NCBI GenBank assembly: GCA_003225315.1
Contig: QHZD01000051.1
Location: forward strand, 1 to 64,000
Source: Acidobacteriota bacterium
GTDB taxonomy: Bacteria > Acidobacteriota > Terriglobia > Acidiferrales > UBA7541
Length of the DNA: 64,000 nt
Direction of reading: 5' to 3'
In this document: positions 1 to 8,521 of the stretch, one piece after another
Layout of the letters: each line of letters starts with the position of its first letter
Position numbering within the stretch: the stretch's first letter is position 1
Translations under genes and position numbers: made by a program
Notes under the pieces: generated by a model
Seen by the model: the letters and a program-made list of their open reading frames with translations, nothing else
What the model was told of the DNA's origin: nothing
Databases searched by the model: none

Positions 1-92
1 GCCTCAAACCAATGAATCTGCTTGCTGATGGCCCGCAAAATCACTTCCTGTACTTTCATCGCCCGCTCCATGGCGACCCTGGTGTAAACCAT
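1..92 (-). CDS. Transposase, N-terminal part only (runs off window)
   Basis: The reverse strand has an open frame of 30 codons from an ATG at position 92 to the left edge. It is preceded by GGGAGG eight bases upstream, a good ribosome binding site. The peptide begins MVYTRVAMERAMKVQE and continues with VILRAISKQIHWFEA. This resembles from memory the start of ISNCY-like transposases, where a helix-turn-helix 'aaeIiGIS' segment follows. Repeats of an IS end lie just upstream at 138-183. The product would cut and rejoin the element's ends. The family name is recalled, not searched, and whether the gene is intact cannot be seen. Confidence 0.55.
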   Translation of the reverse strand, partial: MVYTRVAMERAMKVQEVILRAISKQIHWFE

Positions 93-137
93 CCCGGCAA
101 CCTCCCGGAATGCGGTCTACACCCAGCCGCCTCTCAA

Positions 138-183
138 AAGCGGACATTTCACATGCTAATCAAGCGGACATATCATGTGCTAA
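138..183. repeat. Two direct repeats at an insertion sequence end
   Basis: Two 22-bp units at 138-159 and 162-183 both start AAGCGGACAT and end TGCTAA, with 18 of 22 bases identical and a 24-bp period. They lie upstream of the partial transposase start at 92. Repeated AAGCGGACA boxes are typical of terminal regions bound by IS transposases, so this is probably the element's terminus. The outer boundary is not certain. Confidence 0.5.
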
Positions 184-204
184 CGACATTACACCAGATT
201 TCAA

Positions 205-233
205 TTGACTTGCTCTTTAACTTGTGCTATGGT
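205..233 (+). promoter_or_regulatory. Sigma70-like promoter of repeat module A
   Basis: TTGACT at 205-210 and TATGGT at 228-233 are separated by 17 bases. The predicted start near 240 would give a transcript of about 60 nt ending at the hairpin at 269-301. A similar promoter precedes the related module at 25.6 kb. Confidence 0.4.
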
Positions 234-268
234 TCTTATTGGGTATTCGTGCGGGATTTAAGCAGTTT

Positions 269-301
269 GCAGCAGCGCGTCTGCTGCTTTTCTTTTTTTT
301 T
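269..301 (+). terminator. Rho-independent terminator in module A
   Basis: GCAGCAG (269-275) pairs perfectly with CTGCTGC (281-287) around a 5-base loop, followed by an interrupted run of Ts to 301. With the promoter at 205-233 it would end a short, apparently noncoding RNA. Confidence 0.6.
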
Positions 302-385
302 GCACCTCCACAGCGCTGTGACAGATAAATCCCATAGAATGAGCACCTGTGGAAACGCTCGGTCTTGGCACCCCTATCCACCTTT

Positions 386-464
386 AAAATCAACACTTAC
401 AAAAGTGTGTCAAAACAAAGGACTTTAACCACCTTTAGAATGAACACTTATGAAAAACAGGGGG
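386..464. repeat. Intergenic repeat module, copy A
   Basis: The 74 bp at 388-461 align without gaps to 53979-54052, with 64 identical positions by my count. The shared core includes CAACACTTAC/GC, CAAAAGTG, TCAAAACAAA and AACACTTATGAAAAACAGG. A further degenerate unit (AGAATGAGCACCTGTGGAA) lies near 338-356. A G-rich tract follows at 460-472. The unit CACTTNNNAAAGTG is partly palindromic. It codes for nothing obvious. Confidence 0.7.
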
Positions 465-636
465 AGGGGGGGCCAGTTATTGTTAACTAGACGCCGCATA
501 AAGGGTGTCTGTCCCGAGCGACGAGCGTTGTTGCGGGCCCCGACCTGGTCGGGACCATCGGGAGCGAGGGATCTCTCCGAGGAATCCCACACTGGAAGAT
601 TCCTGATCGCCGGTTCTGTTCCCTAAGCCACGACCC

Positions 637-2100
637 TCACCGCCGCCGGTACGCCACCACGTCATCTCCGTACGCTCCGCTCGGCGTGTATGCGACCGTC
701 CTCCGGCCGAGATACTCCAAAGCCTGCGCGTGCTGCGCCGGCAGCGCATGGTTTGCCAGGAAGATGCCGCCGTGGTTCATCATGTGGGCGATGCTGCCCA
801 TTGCCAGCGCCTGCTGAAAAAGGTCGTAGTAAACCAGCACGTTGGTCGCGACCACCAAGTCGAAACCCTGCCCTTCGGGAACGTCCATGGTCTGCGTCAC
901 CACGTTCATGTCGAATCCGCGCATGTGCGCCGCATATCCCGGACGGATCGCCACGGCTCGCATCGTGACGTCCCTTACCGACGCAGGAACCGGCAGCGCC
1001 TTCACCGGCGTGCCCAGAGTCTCCCCGAACTTTTGCCAGTACGCCACGGCCTCCGGGCTCCACTCCGCGGAAACTAGTCGCGGCAGTTGCACCGTGTACG
1101 CCTGGCCCGCTCGGCCGCGCTCCGCGAGCCTCGCCACATGCGCGTTCACGGCCGCGTTCAAATCCACCGTCGCCACGGAAATTCCTTCGGCTTTTCCTAA
1201 TCCCAGCCGCGCCACCGCTTCCAGCATGGCGAACGGCTGAATGGTTTGCAGCGGATAAAAATCGTAGCCGTCGCGCTTGTCCGTAAAATCCAGTCCCGGC
1301 CCGATTACCAAAATCCGGCGCATCGTTCCGGGCTTGATCGCTCCTTTGCGCAGCATGGTTCGCAGTGTGTCTTCCAGCGCATAGTTCGGCAGCAAAGAAG
1401 TATCGACGGACAATCCCCGCTCTTGATAAAGCGTTCCTCGCGCAAGCAGCGCCGCAGCCGGGTCTGCGGCCTTTTCTGATTCCTTCAGTTTTTCCTGATA
1501 AGTGCGTTGTTCCGCGACCAGCCGCCGCAAGTTTTCTTGGAGTTTCGCTTCGACGGACTCCCTGGGAGCGCCCTTGCGCTCCAGGAACTCGCGCACAAAC
1601 CGCAGCCGCTCGTTGCGCGCCGAATTCGGCAAGGCCGCAGCGAGGGCATTGACCCGCGCGAGCGCAGCCGGCGTTAGCTCTCCGGTTTCCGATGCTCCGC
1701 TTTCTGCATTCTCCAATCGTGGAAGACTCGTATACGAAACACCGTAAAGAATCAGGTTGCTGATGGAATCTTCGACGCCTCGGTCGATGCGTCCGCGAAC
1801 TTCCGCGTCGCGTGAGCGGACCCAATCGTTCCACGCGGCAGCATCCTTGAAATCGCCACCGCTTAAGCCTGCATCAGCGAACAGCTTGAGCGTCTCCGCC
1901 GCTTCTTCAAAACGGAGAAAGCGCACAACCGGTTCTGTCGCTGAAAAAACCGTATGAAGAAAGAAGGAGAGGACCAAACACGCAAATGCCGCGCGCCTCA
2001 GCTTGACGCCTGACGTGACCTTTGACTTGACCGCTGACTTGACCCTTGACAGGAATTCGCAGACCACATGCATCGTTGCGCGCATCTTAGGGCCAAGCAT
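637..2100 (-). CDS. Membrane-anchored SAM methyltransferase-like protein
   Basis: This 487-residue protein has a hydrophobic segment near residues 36-53 (AFACLVLSFFLHTVFSA), suggesting a signal anchor or signal peptide. A long polar, helical middle follows. The C-terminal half looks like a class I SAM-binding fold: RRILVIGPGLDF resembles motif I, and LVVATNVLVYYDLFQQAL resembles the later strand and helix seen in CheR-like enzymes. It ends with a plausible MNHGGIFLAN strand. No substrate can be named. Alternative in-frame starts are at 2085 (MRATM) and 2073. An exported or membrane-tethered methyltransferase-like domain is unusual. The fold call is inference from motifs only. Confidence 0.7.
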   Translation of the reverse strand: MLGPKMRATMHVVCEFLSRVKSAVKSKVTSGVKLRRAAFACLVLSFFLHTVFSATEPVVRFLRFEEAAETLKLFADAGLSGGDFKDAAAWNDWVRSRDAEVRGRIDRGVEDSISNLILYGVSYTSLPRLENAESGASETGELTPAALARVNALAAALPNSARNERLRFVREFLERKGAPRESVEAKLQENLRRLVAEQRTYQEKLKESEKAADPAAALLARGTLYQERGLSVDTSLLPNYALEDTLRTMLRKGAIKPGTMRRILVIGPGLDFTDKRDGYDFYPLQTIQPFAMLEAVARLGLGKAEGISVATVDLNAAVNAHVARLAERGRAGQAYTVQLPRLVSAEWSPEAVAYWQKFGETLGTPVKALPVPASVRDVTMRAVAIRPGYAAHMRGFDMNVVTQTMDVPEGQGFDLVVATNVLVYYDLFQQALAMGSIAHMMNHGGIFLANHALPAQHAQALEYLGRRTVAYTPSGAYGDDVVAYRRR

Positions 2101-2153
2101 CCGGCTTAGTCAATCGCACACCGCCTAAAAGATGTTCCACTTTGTTGCGGTAT

Positions 2154-2516
2154 TCAGCTTTGCCGCTGCGGCGCGCCTGTCAGACTGTTCTTGTCACGTG
2201 GAATAAATCGGAAAAGGATAAGCGCAAGCAAACCCAGGGTGATGACGAATCCAATCAGCGCATATTTGAGTTGTGTGGCCATCTCGAAGATCGCGGTCTT
2301 GTCGGGCCCGAACTCGGGCTTGTAGTCGAGAGCGAAGATCAGCGGGACGAGAACAAGTGCGACGTTGGAGAACGCTAGCCAAAAACTGGCGCGTTCAGTT
2401 GTCCCGCAGAGTTCAATGAGCAAAGTTCTTAGCTGCTTTTTGACATACGCCACGATGCCGACAAACAAGAACGCCGCAAGGGCAACATCCAACAAGAAAG
2501 CCACGGCCGGACTCAT
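2154..2516 (-). CDS. Small membrane protein, function unknown
   Basis: This 120-residue protein begins MSPAVAFLLDVALAAF and has about three predicted membrane segments, at residues 4-24, 45-65 and 85-105 approximately. The longer upstream frame is Arg/Trp-rich and overlaps the next gene, so I chose the ATG at 2516, which has GGAG about ten bases upstream. It lies 22 bp downstream of the DCC thiol gene on the same strand and may be cotranscribed with it. I do not recognise a family. The C-terminal tail is charged. Confidence 0.6.
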   Translation of the reverse strand: MSPAVAFLLDVALAAFLFVGIVAYVKKQLRTLLIELCGTTERASFWLAFSNVALVLVPLIFALDYKPEFGPDKTAIFEMATQLKYALIGFVITLGLLALILFRFIPRDKNSLTGAPQRQS

Positions 2517-2538
2517 TTTCGTGCGCTCCTTTCCAGCT

Positions 2539-2958
2539 CTACACTCGCTTCGAGGTTTCGGATGCCGGGCAAGCCTCCGCCGCGCAGCTCCGGCTCGCGG
2601 CAACCCAGCGGTATCCCTTGCGCAGAATTTCCACCATCCCCGGAATTCTCGATATCCATACCAGCGGCCGGCCCCACCAAATCTCACGCGCCAGCGCCAC
2701 TGCCGCATCCGCGCCGCCGAATCGGCTTCCGTCGCTCAGAAGAAATTGCATTTCACGCATTAACTCTTCGCGCGACAATCCCAGCAGCGCTCCAACGCGC
2801 GGATCTTGCAGCGGCGCCAGTGCCATGCCGCGCTTCTCCAGACTCGGCGCCAGCCACCGCGCGATGCGCGTGCAGAACTTGCACTCCGCGTCAAAAAACA
2901 GCCATCCCCGCGCGTGCCGCCCTTTCCCGTCGGTGTACTCACTCACCAGCGAAATCAT
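2539..2958 (-). CDS. DCC-family thiol-disulfide oxidoreductase-like protein (DUF393)
   Basis: The 139-residue protein carries [11 protein letters not shown] (C26 and C29), the D-x-x-C-x-x-C motif that defines the DCC family. The following [29 protein letters not shown] and RSCAAEACP segments fit too. These short thioredoxin-fold-related proteins are thought to act in thiol redox chemistry, but substrates are generally unknown. It sits 18 bp downstream of the GbsR/MarR regulator gene and may be controlled by it. No signal peptide is visible, so it is probably cytoplasmic. Confidence 0.82.
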   Translation of the reverse strand: MISLVSEYTDGKGRHARGWLFFDAECKFCTRIARWLAPSLEKRGMALAPLQDPRVGALLGLSREELMREMQFLLSDGSRFGGADAAVALAREIWWGRPLVWISRIPGMVEILRKGYRWVAASRSCAAEACPASETSKRV

Positions 2959-2976
2959 GATTTTTCTCCGCTGCCG

Positions 2977-3540
2977 CTATCCCGCTGCTTTTTTCCGATC
3001 GTTTCCGAGAAGCGTAATTACTTTCCCGCGCAGCTTCACTACGCCCTTCAGCGCGCCGGTTGGCATGCGGATGATTTCCTCGAACAACCCCGTCATCGCC
3101 GTCAAGAACTCCAGCATGCTCTCCAGCCGTTCGCGCGTGTATGCATCGCCCTGCGGGTTGGACTTGATCTCGCGCACACATTCCGCCAGCACGTTCAGCG
3201 TCGGATCGATCTCGCGCCGCTTCCGCTCTTCGGAAACGATGCGGAAAATTTCCCACACGTCTTTGATCGACTCGAAGTGGTCTCGCCGGTCTCCCAGCAC
3301 GTGCACCACACGCACGATGCGCCAGCCCTGCAGCTCGCGCAGGCTGGTACTCACATTCGAGCGCGCCACGGCCAGCGTCTCGGAAATTTCGTCCGCGGGC
3401 AGCGGGTGTGGCGACAGGAACAGCAGCGCGTGCACCTGCGCCACGGTGCGGTTGATGCCCCAACGCGTGCCCATTTCTCCCCAATGCAAAATGAATTTCT
3501 GGGCCACCGGGGTTAGTGTGTTTTTTGCGGGTTCGCTCAT
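2977..3540 (-). CDS. GbsR/MarR-family transcriptional regulator
   Basis: The 187-residue protein has a winged helix-turn-helix in its N-terminal half (QVHALLFLSPHPLPADEISETL, then ARSNVSTSLRELQGWRIV), a basic wing (VHVLGDRRDHFES) and a helical C-terminal half. This is the layout of GbsR-type MarR regulators, which bind a small ligand and repress nearby genes. I chose the ATG at 3540 because GGAG lies eight bases upstream. A GTG at 3549 is the alternative. A strong promoter and a perfect 16-bp palindrome lie just upstream (3594-3636), suggesting autorepression. The DCC thiol gene follows. Confidence 0.8.
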   Translation of the reverse strand: MSEPAKNTLTPVAQKFILHWGEMGTRWGINRTVAQVHALLFLSPHPLPADEISETLAVARSNVSTSLRELQGWRIVRVVHVLGDRRDHFESIKDVWEIFRIVSEERKRREIDPTLNVLAECVREIKSNPQGDAYTRERLESMLEFLTAMTGLFEEIIRMPTGALKGVVKLRGKVITLLGNDRKKAAG

Positions 3541-3593
3541 TTTTTCCACTCCGTGACTGGCGGCCTTCTCGCCGCTTTCGTTGTGTCTGTTAT

Positions 3594-3609
3594 TTCTGTT
3601 AATACAGAA
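3594..3609. promoter_or_regulatory. Palindromic operator at the GbsR/MarR promoter
   Basis: TTCTGTTAATACAGAA is a perfect inverted repeat (6-bp arms, 4-bp centre). It overlaps the -10 box and start region of the minus-strand promoter, an ideal place for repression. Binding by the adjacent regulator is inferred. Confidence 0.55.
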
Positions 3610-3636
3610 TATACAGTTATTTCAGCCTATTGTCAA
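3608..3636 (-). promoter_or_regulatory. Sigma70 promoter for the GbsR/MarR gene
   Basis: On the minus strand, TTGACA (3631-3636) and TATATT (3608-3613) are separated by exactly 17 bases. The start point would fall near 3600, inside the palindrome, giving a leader of about 60 bases. Confidence 0.65.
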
Positions 3637-3699
3637 GCTCTTTTTAGTTTGCCCGCTTCGCCGCTTGCGGAAGCATGGCGGTGGTAGTAGGATGGTAGT

Positions 3700-3933
3700 A
3701 TGAAAGAGAAGACTTCCGTCACACTCTCGAAGGACGTTCTGAAGGACGTGGACCGCCTGGCGGGGTCGAAGTACTCGCGTTCCGCGTTCATCGAACGCGT
3801 GCTCCGAAGATACCTGCGCGATCGCGCTAAGGCAGCCCTGGAGGCGCGAGACCTGGAACGCCTCAATAGCGGCGCGGATCGACTCAACCGCGAGGCTGCG
3901 GAAATTCTGGAATACCAGGCCTCCGAAGAATGA
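3700..3933 (+). CDS. Ribbon-helix-helix antitoxin (CopG-like)
   Basis: The 77-residue protein starts with a beta strand ([18 protein letters not shown]) followed by two helices ([19 protein letters not shown]), the ribbon-helix-helix DNA-binding fold. The charged C-terminal half (residues 45-77) would wrap and inhibit the toxin. A MazF-like gene begins 22 bp downstream, so this is the antitoxin of a type II pair and probably represses its own operon as a dimer. It is divergent from the GbsR/MarR gene. Confidence 0.8.
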   Translation: MKEKTSVTLSKDVLKDVDRLAGSKYSRSAFIERVLRRYLRDRAKAALEARDLERLNSGADRLNREAAEILEYQASEE

Positions 3934-3955
3934 CCGCCTTGCGTCATACGTGCCG

Positions 3956-4276
3956 ATGACCCGCGGCGAGCTTTATCGTGTCTTCAAGCCGGGAGGCGAT
4001 CCCAAACAGTACCGGATTTTCGTCGTCGTCAGCCGCCAAGTGTTGATCGATTCAAAGTTCTCGACGGTCATCTGCGCGCCGGTGTTCACGAATGGTGAAG
4101 GATTATCCACGCAAGTCGCGGTTAATCTGGAAGAAGGCCTGAAGCATTCAAGCTGGATCATGTGTGACAACCTCGTAAGCTTGCGAAAAACGGAACTCAC
4201 GAATTTCGTAGGTTCTCTCTCCCCCGCCAAACTCCTGGAGCTAAACCGGGCCTTGAAAATGGCCCTTGGTCTGTGA
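3956..4276 (+). CDS. MazF/PemK-family toxin (mRNA endoribonuclease)
   Basis: The 106-residue protein starts MTRGELYRV, the usual MazF opening, and continues with [26 protein letters not shown], the SH3-like barrel strands, and ends with a C-terminal helix ([19 protein letters not shown]). MazF toxins cut single-stranded mRNA. I prefer the ATG at 3956, because MTRGELYRV matches the family, over the GTG at 3950. No strong ribosome binding site precedes it, so translation may be coupled to the upstream antitoxin. A normal length suggests an active toxin, but activity is not shown. Confidence 0.8.
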   Translation: MTRGELYRVFKPGGDPKQYRIFVVVSRQVLIDSKFSTVICAPVFTNGEGLSTQVAVNLEEGLKHSSWIMCDNLVSLRKTELTNFVGSLSPAKLLELNRALKMALGL

Positions 4277-4342
4277 GATGTAGATTCCATCCACCGGCCG
4301 TTATGCTAGGCCACGGGCCCTTCAAATACTGGAGATGCTTCT

Positions 4343-4687
4343 ATGACACCCAAAGACTTTCGCAGGCTGGCCTTGAGTTTCCCCGAGACAGAGGAGCACG
4401 CGCACATGCACCACCCCGATTTTCGCGTTGCCGGAAAGATCTTTGCTACGCTCGGCTACCCGGACCATGACTGGGCGATGGTCAAGCTTACGCCCTTGGA
4501 GCAGGAGATGTTCGTCAAGGCGCAGCCTAAGGTCTTTAACCCATGCAGCGGTGCTTGGGGACGCCGAGGTTGCACAAACGTGAGCCTGAAGGGAGTCAGA
4601 AAGCCCACGCTGCACCGCGCCCTCGAAGCCGCCTGGCGCCTCGCCGCCCCTAAGTCAGTGACCCGTCAACCGGATAAAACTCGTTAA
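4343..4687 (+). CDS. MmcQ/YjbR family DNA-binding-like protein
   Basis: The 114-residue protein has the family pattern: an N-terminal MTPKDFRRLALSFPETEE, then HPDFRVAGKIFATLGYPDHDWAMVKL, a sheet of the CyaY-like YjbR fold, and a C-terminal helix where KP and LHRALEAAWRLA normally follow. YjbR proteins are small 'double wing' proteins of unclear physiological role, often annotated as DNA-binding. GGAG lies about nine bases upstream of the ATG. It appears to be a stand-alone gene. Confidence 0.75.
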   Translation: MTPKDFRRLALSFPETEEHAHMHHPDFRVAGKIFATLGYPDHDWAMVKLTPLEQEMFVKAQPKVFNPCSGAWGRRGCTNVSLKGVRKPTLHRALEAAWRLAAPKSVTRQPDKTR

Positions 4688-4775
4688 ATTTTGACATTCG
4701 ATGTGTGACTAGCCAGCCTTCCAAACGTCTAACCACCACAGCGGGTGGCCATTTGGCGAGCCAGGAGGACGAGTC

Positions 4776-6658
4776 ATGGCAAATTTTGCTCGCAATGTTC
4801 GTTATGGCCTGCGCCTGTTGCTCAAGAACCCCGGCTTCACTTCGGTAGCCCTGCTCGCGCTAGTGCTAGGCATCGGGGCGAACACCGCCATCTTCAGCGT
4901 GGTCTATGCCACTCTTCTTTCCCCCATGCCATATCCAAATCCGGATCAACTCGTCATAGTCTGGTCCAAAATCGCGGCTAATGGCAACCGTAACGGCGTT
5001 TCCGCCGGGGACTTTCTCGATTGGAAGAGCCAGAGCACCGTCTTTCAGTCCTTGTGTGCCTGGACTGGTGGCAATTTCGCGCTCGCCGGCTCCGACCATC
5101 CCGAAATGATTGAGACTCGGCTAACCACGCCCGGCTTCAACGATATGGTGGGAACACCCTTCTTCCTGGGGCGGGATTTTCTGCCAGAGGAAGGGCAAGT
5201 CGGAAGGGAACATGTGGTGATCACGACCCATCGGCTCTGGATGGAGCGCTTCGGGAGCGACCGCGACATCATCGGCAAGCCCATCCGCCTAAATGGAGAG
5301 CCCTACACCGTCGTGGGTGTCCTGGCAGCCGGGCAGCCTGATCGCTTGGAAAACCAGTTGTTCGTCCCCCTGGCGTTCAAGCCGGAACAGATCAATCACG
5401 ATTTTCATTTTGTTTTAGTGATGGGGCGCCTGAAACCGGGAGTCACTATCCAGCAAGCCAACGCGGATATGGACTCCGTCACGCGCCAATAGAATTCGCC
5501 TTAGCGCTCACGCTGCTCGCGGGCGCGGGATTGGTAATTCACAGTTTCTGGAAATTATCGCGCGTGGACCTGGGTTTTCGACAGGACCACATCCTTACGT
5601 TTTATTTGCCCATCACCAACGACCGCTTTGCCCATCCTGAACAGATCAACACCTTTTATCGGCAACTCATGGATAAGATCGGCGCCCTGCCGGGAATCAC
5701 GTCCGTCTCTGCCTCCACCGGCATGCCGATCATCGGCACAAACTTTGGCATGCCCTTCAATCTCTCGGGACAGGCTGTCGACCCCTCCTCGCGTCCCGGC
5801 GCGGGCTTCAATATGGTCACTCCCGAATATTTCCGCACCTTTGGAATCCGCATGCTTCAGGGCCGCGCTCTTACCGAACAGGATGTCGCGGGCAGCGTGC
5901 ATGTTGCCGTCGTGAATGAGACCTTCCTGAAAAAGTATTTGTCAAAAGTGGATCCCCTAACGCAGCGGGTTGTGGTTGAGCAGTTGATTCCGGGCGTCAC
6001 GAAACTCGGCCCGCCCATTGAATGGCAAATTGTCGGCGTCTACGGTGACGTTCATAACGGCGGCGTCCGACGCGAGGGCTTCCCGGAGATTGATGTTCCC
6101 TTCTGGCAGTCACCTTGGCCATCGGCGGGCTTTGCAGTTCGCACCTTTGGCGATCCCTCCGGCATGACCAAGAGCATTGCCGCAGTTGTGCACACCCTCG
6201 ATCCCGAACTTCCCCTCGACCAGGTAAAAACGATGGATCAACTCGTCCATGAGTCGCTGGCCAGCGATCGCTTCTCGACTGTGCTCTTCGCCAGTTTTGC
6301 GGGCCTGGCGCTTCTACTTGCCGCCATCGGCATTTATGGCGTGATGTCGTTCGCAGTGGCGCAGCGCACTCACGAAATCGGATTGCGTATCGCTCTTGGC
6401 GCCGGCCCGCGGCAGGTGCTACGCCTGGTGATTGGGGAAGGGATGTTGCTCGCGCTGATTGGTTTGGTGATGGGCCTGGGCGGCACCTACTTTGTCGGCC
6501 GCGTGATGAAGACCGTCTTGTATCAAGTCAATGCCATCGATCCTGCAGCCATCAGCGCCGTCACCGCCGTACTTCTGCTCTCCGCTCTGTTGGCCTGCTA
6601 CATCCCCGCGCGGCGCGCAACGCAAGTCGATCCCATGGTAACCTTGCGCGACGAATAG
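4776..6658 (+). pseudogene. Broken ADOP-type FtsX/MacB permease (internal deletion and frameshift)
   Basis: The first piece (4776-5492, 238 codons) has the ADOP start with NVRYGLRLLLKNPGFTSVALL and LGIGANTAIFSVV, then part of the MacB periplasmic core, and stops at TAG after MDSVTRQ. In another frame, from about 5494, the sequence resumes with EFALALTLLAGAGLVIHSFW, the second core domain and the last FtsX domain (MSFAVAQRTHEIGLRIALGAG), ending at 6658. Against the intact homologue at 38981-41497, roughly 190-200 residues covering the first FtsX domain are missing at the join. AGGAGG lies upstream of the ATG. ADOP permeases resemble MacB-type exporters. This copy should not make a working one. 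Confidence 0.85.
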
Positions 6659-6766
6659 ACACTGTCTCATCCCAACTACTCGCTTTTATAACGTCTTTGG
6701 CTAGACACCAATCTATCCCAGCCAGATTGAATTGAGGCCTCTGCGGGCGTACCATTTTCTTCATCC

Positions 6767-8011
6767 ATGCGCATCCCACGGTGGCCTAGCAAGACGGGTC
6801 GAATGATTTTGTTCCTCTGCTGCGTATTCCTTTGTAGCCCTGCTTCCTTCTCCAAGCTGCTTACTCCTAGAGATTTTAGTTATGGGGTCTTGGACGCCGA
6901 GCTTGTGGTCATCGTCCACCAAGAATCACACAGCAAGTTTATGGTGGAAGAGGTGTTTCTAGGAAACGCCAGCGGGGGTGATTCCATCAAACTGCCGGAT
7001 TTCCGGCTTTTCACCGAGCAGAGGGATGGTCCCGACACTGTCGAACCCATTACCTCTGGCACAAGGATTCTGCTGTTTTTGCATCATAAGAAAGACGCTC
7101 CCGCGGCGTGGGAGCCGACCTATTTTGGAAACTGCTTCTTTTGGGTGCAGGATCCGCAACAAGTGAGTCAGCTTAGGAACATGGCAGAACAGGCGGTGGC
7201 TTTGCGCCGGCGATGGGAGGAAGCTGCCGCTACCCCGGACTCGAGGCGACGTGCGGAAGCGCTGTGGCCATTTCTTTCGATGAAGGAGTACGGAGATGAC
7301 ATCCGCAAACACACTGAGTCAGCCCTGCAGAAGATTGCGCCAGTGTCCGGAGACTTCTTCGCAGGGCAGTTTGCCTCCATGTCGCGTTGGGATCGCGCAG
7401 ACCTTTTCAGAAACGCGGGCGCTTACGGCGGCGACAAACTGCACGAGACCCTGGCAAATCACATAGAAATACAACAACAGGTTTACGAAAAGTTCGAGTC
7501 GACCTTAGTTTCTAATGGCCAGGATGAGCTTGCTCGTTGGAATACGCTTCCCGAGCACGTCAAGGACACGATCGGTGATATCTACTACGGCCTTGCCGGC
7601 CTCGCCAGTTTCCAGCGCCGCGACGATCTGCCCTTGATCAGGGAGATTGCTCGCTGGGCGGTCAAGTATCGCCTGGAACAAACGTCCGAGGCGGCCTTAG
7701 ACGCATTTCGCACCATGCCTGATGAAGAGAACCTCCCAGTGATTGCGCTCATCTGGAAGACATTCCCTCTTGGCAGCGGCGAGGGGGACGAGATTTTCCA
7801 CGTGGATGTCATCGAGGCGCTCTGCGCGCACAAATATCCACAGACGGTGCCGTTGCTCGCGCCATTCGTGACCGATGACTTTGCCGGGGCAGAAGCCGAA
7901 GCTGCGCTTTCGGAAATCGTCGGACGTGATTTGGGAAAGCAACCGCAGCGCTGGCTGGATTGGTACGCAGCGAGAGACAATCTCCGCTCAAAGAGTCGCA
8001 ATCCAAATTGA
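6767..8011 (+). CDS. Exported hypothetical protein, helical repeat-like
   Basis: The 414-residue protein has a basic start and a hydrophobic stretch (MILFLCCVFLCSPASFS, residues 13-29), a signal peptide with a possible lipobox-like cysteine. An N-terminal region of about 100 residues (ELVVIVHQESHSKFMVEEVFLG, GTRILLFLHHK) is predicted to be beta-rich. The rest is helical and rich in Ala/Glu/Leu, ending in segments like PLLAPFVTDDFAGAEAEAALSEIV that resemble HEAT-type repeats. I do not recognise the family. It lies 108 bp after the broken permease and appears to be transcribed alone. Confidence 0.6.
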   Translation: MRIPRWPSKTGRMILFLCCVFLCSPASFSKLLTPRDFSYGVLDAELVVIVHQESHSKFMVEEVFLGNASGGDSIKLPDFRLFTEQRDGPDTVEPITSGTRILLFLHHKKDAPAAWEPTYFGNCFFWVQDPQQVSQLRNMAEQAVALRRRWEEAAATPDSRRRAEALWPFLSMKEYGDDIRKHTESALQKIAPVSGDFFAGQFASMSRWDRADLFRNAGAYGGDKLHETLANHIEIQQQVYEKFESTLVSNGQDELARWNTLPEHVKDTIGDIYYGLAGLASFQRRDDLPLIREIARWAVKYRLEQTSEAALDAFRTMPDEENLPVIALIWKTFPLGSGEGDEIFHVDVIEALCAHKYPQTVPLLAPFVTDDFAGAEAEAALSEIVGRDLGKQPQRWLDWYAARDNLRSKSRNPN

Positions 8012-8164
8012 GTCCGTTCCGATTCGAAATTCGTACCATCACAGCGGTTCGGGATCGTCTCCCGGCTTGACACCAGACCCGCGGCGACCTATGGTTTTGC
8101 CCAAGGAAAGTGGAAGTCGCGCACTCCCGCCTGCTCACAAAGATTTCCGCTTTGGAGGTATGCC

Positions 8165-8521
8165 ATGCCACTAAGCCTAATGACGTTATCCCTGGTGGAC
8201 TCGCCGGTAACCCTAAAGGAAGGCCTGAAGATTCTGGAACGCGACGATTATCGCTGTCAGTACTGCGGATTGGACGGCCGCGCCAGTTTTGAGAACGCTC
8301 TGACGATGCGCGTGGATTTCGTTGTTCCGCGAGCTCGCAAAGGAAAGAAAGAGCCGAGCAATCTGGTAGCTTGCTGCACACCTTGCAACACCATCAAGGG
8401 CACGCGCGTTTACGGTAATTTCGAAGAGGCCAAGGCTTTCGTGCTGAAAAAACGCGAAGAATTGCGGAAGAATTGGGAATCGAAAACGGCGCGGCCGCTC
8501 GCGAAGTCCGCAGGAGCTTAG
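8165..8521 (+). CDS. HNH endonuclease-like protein
   Basis: The 118-residue protein has ILERDDYRCQYCGLDG, then LTMRVDFVVPRARKGKKEPSNLVACCTPCNTIKG. This is the HNH/McrA layout with two CxxC zinc pairs, although the usual first His of the HNH core reads Asp (VDFVVP), as in some relatives. NLVACCTPCNTIKG is typical. GGAGG lies about seven bases upstream of the ATG. Such small HNH proteins may nick DNA, but their roles vary. Nothing nearby points to phage or restriction. Confidence 0.78.
   Translation: MPLSLMTLSLVDSPVTLKEGLKILERDDYRCQYCGLDGRASFENALTMRVDFVVPRARKGKKEPSNLVACCTPCNTIKGTRVYGNFEEAKAFVLKKREELRKNWESKTARPLAKSAGA

Larger units (their letters stand above)
93..636. other. Intergenic region: IS end, promoter, hairpin terminator, repeats
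   Basis: This 540-bp stretch has no convincing gene. From left to right it holds the IS end repeats (138-183), a sigma70-like promoter (205-233), a hairpin with a T-run (269-301), three degenerate copies of an AGAATNAACACTT repeat (about 336-464), a G-rich tract (460-472) and a GC-rich tail (483-636). The tail contains an inverted repeat, CCCGACC then GGTCGGG, near 539-553. The only long frame here (12-428, +) crosses the IS end and repeats and has no recognisable protein character. Confidence 0.6.

Noticed and set aside
12-428. 138-codon + frame at the left edge
   Set aside because: It runs through the IS repeats and the intergenic repeat module with no family motif. The transposase on the other strand explains the sequence better.
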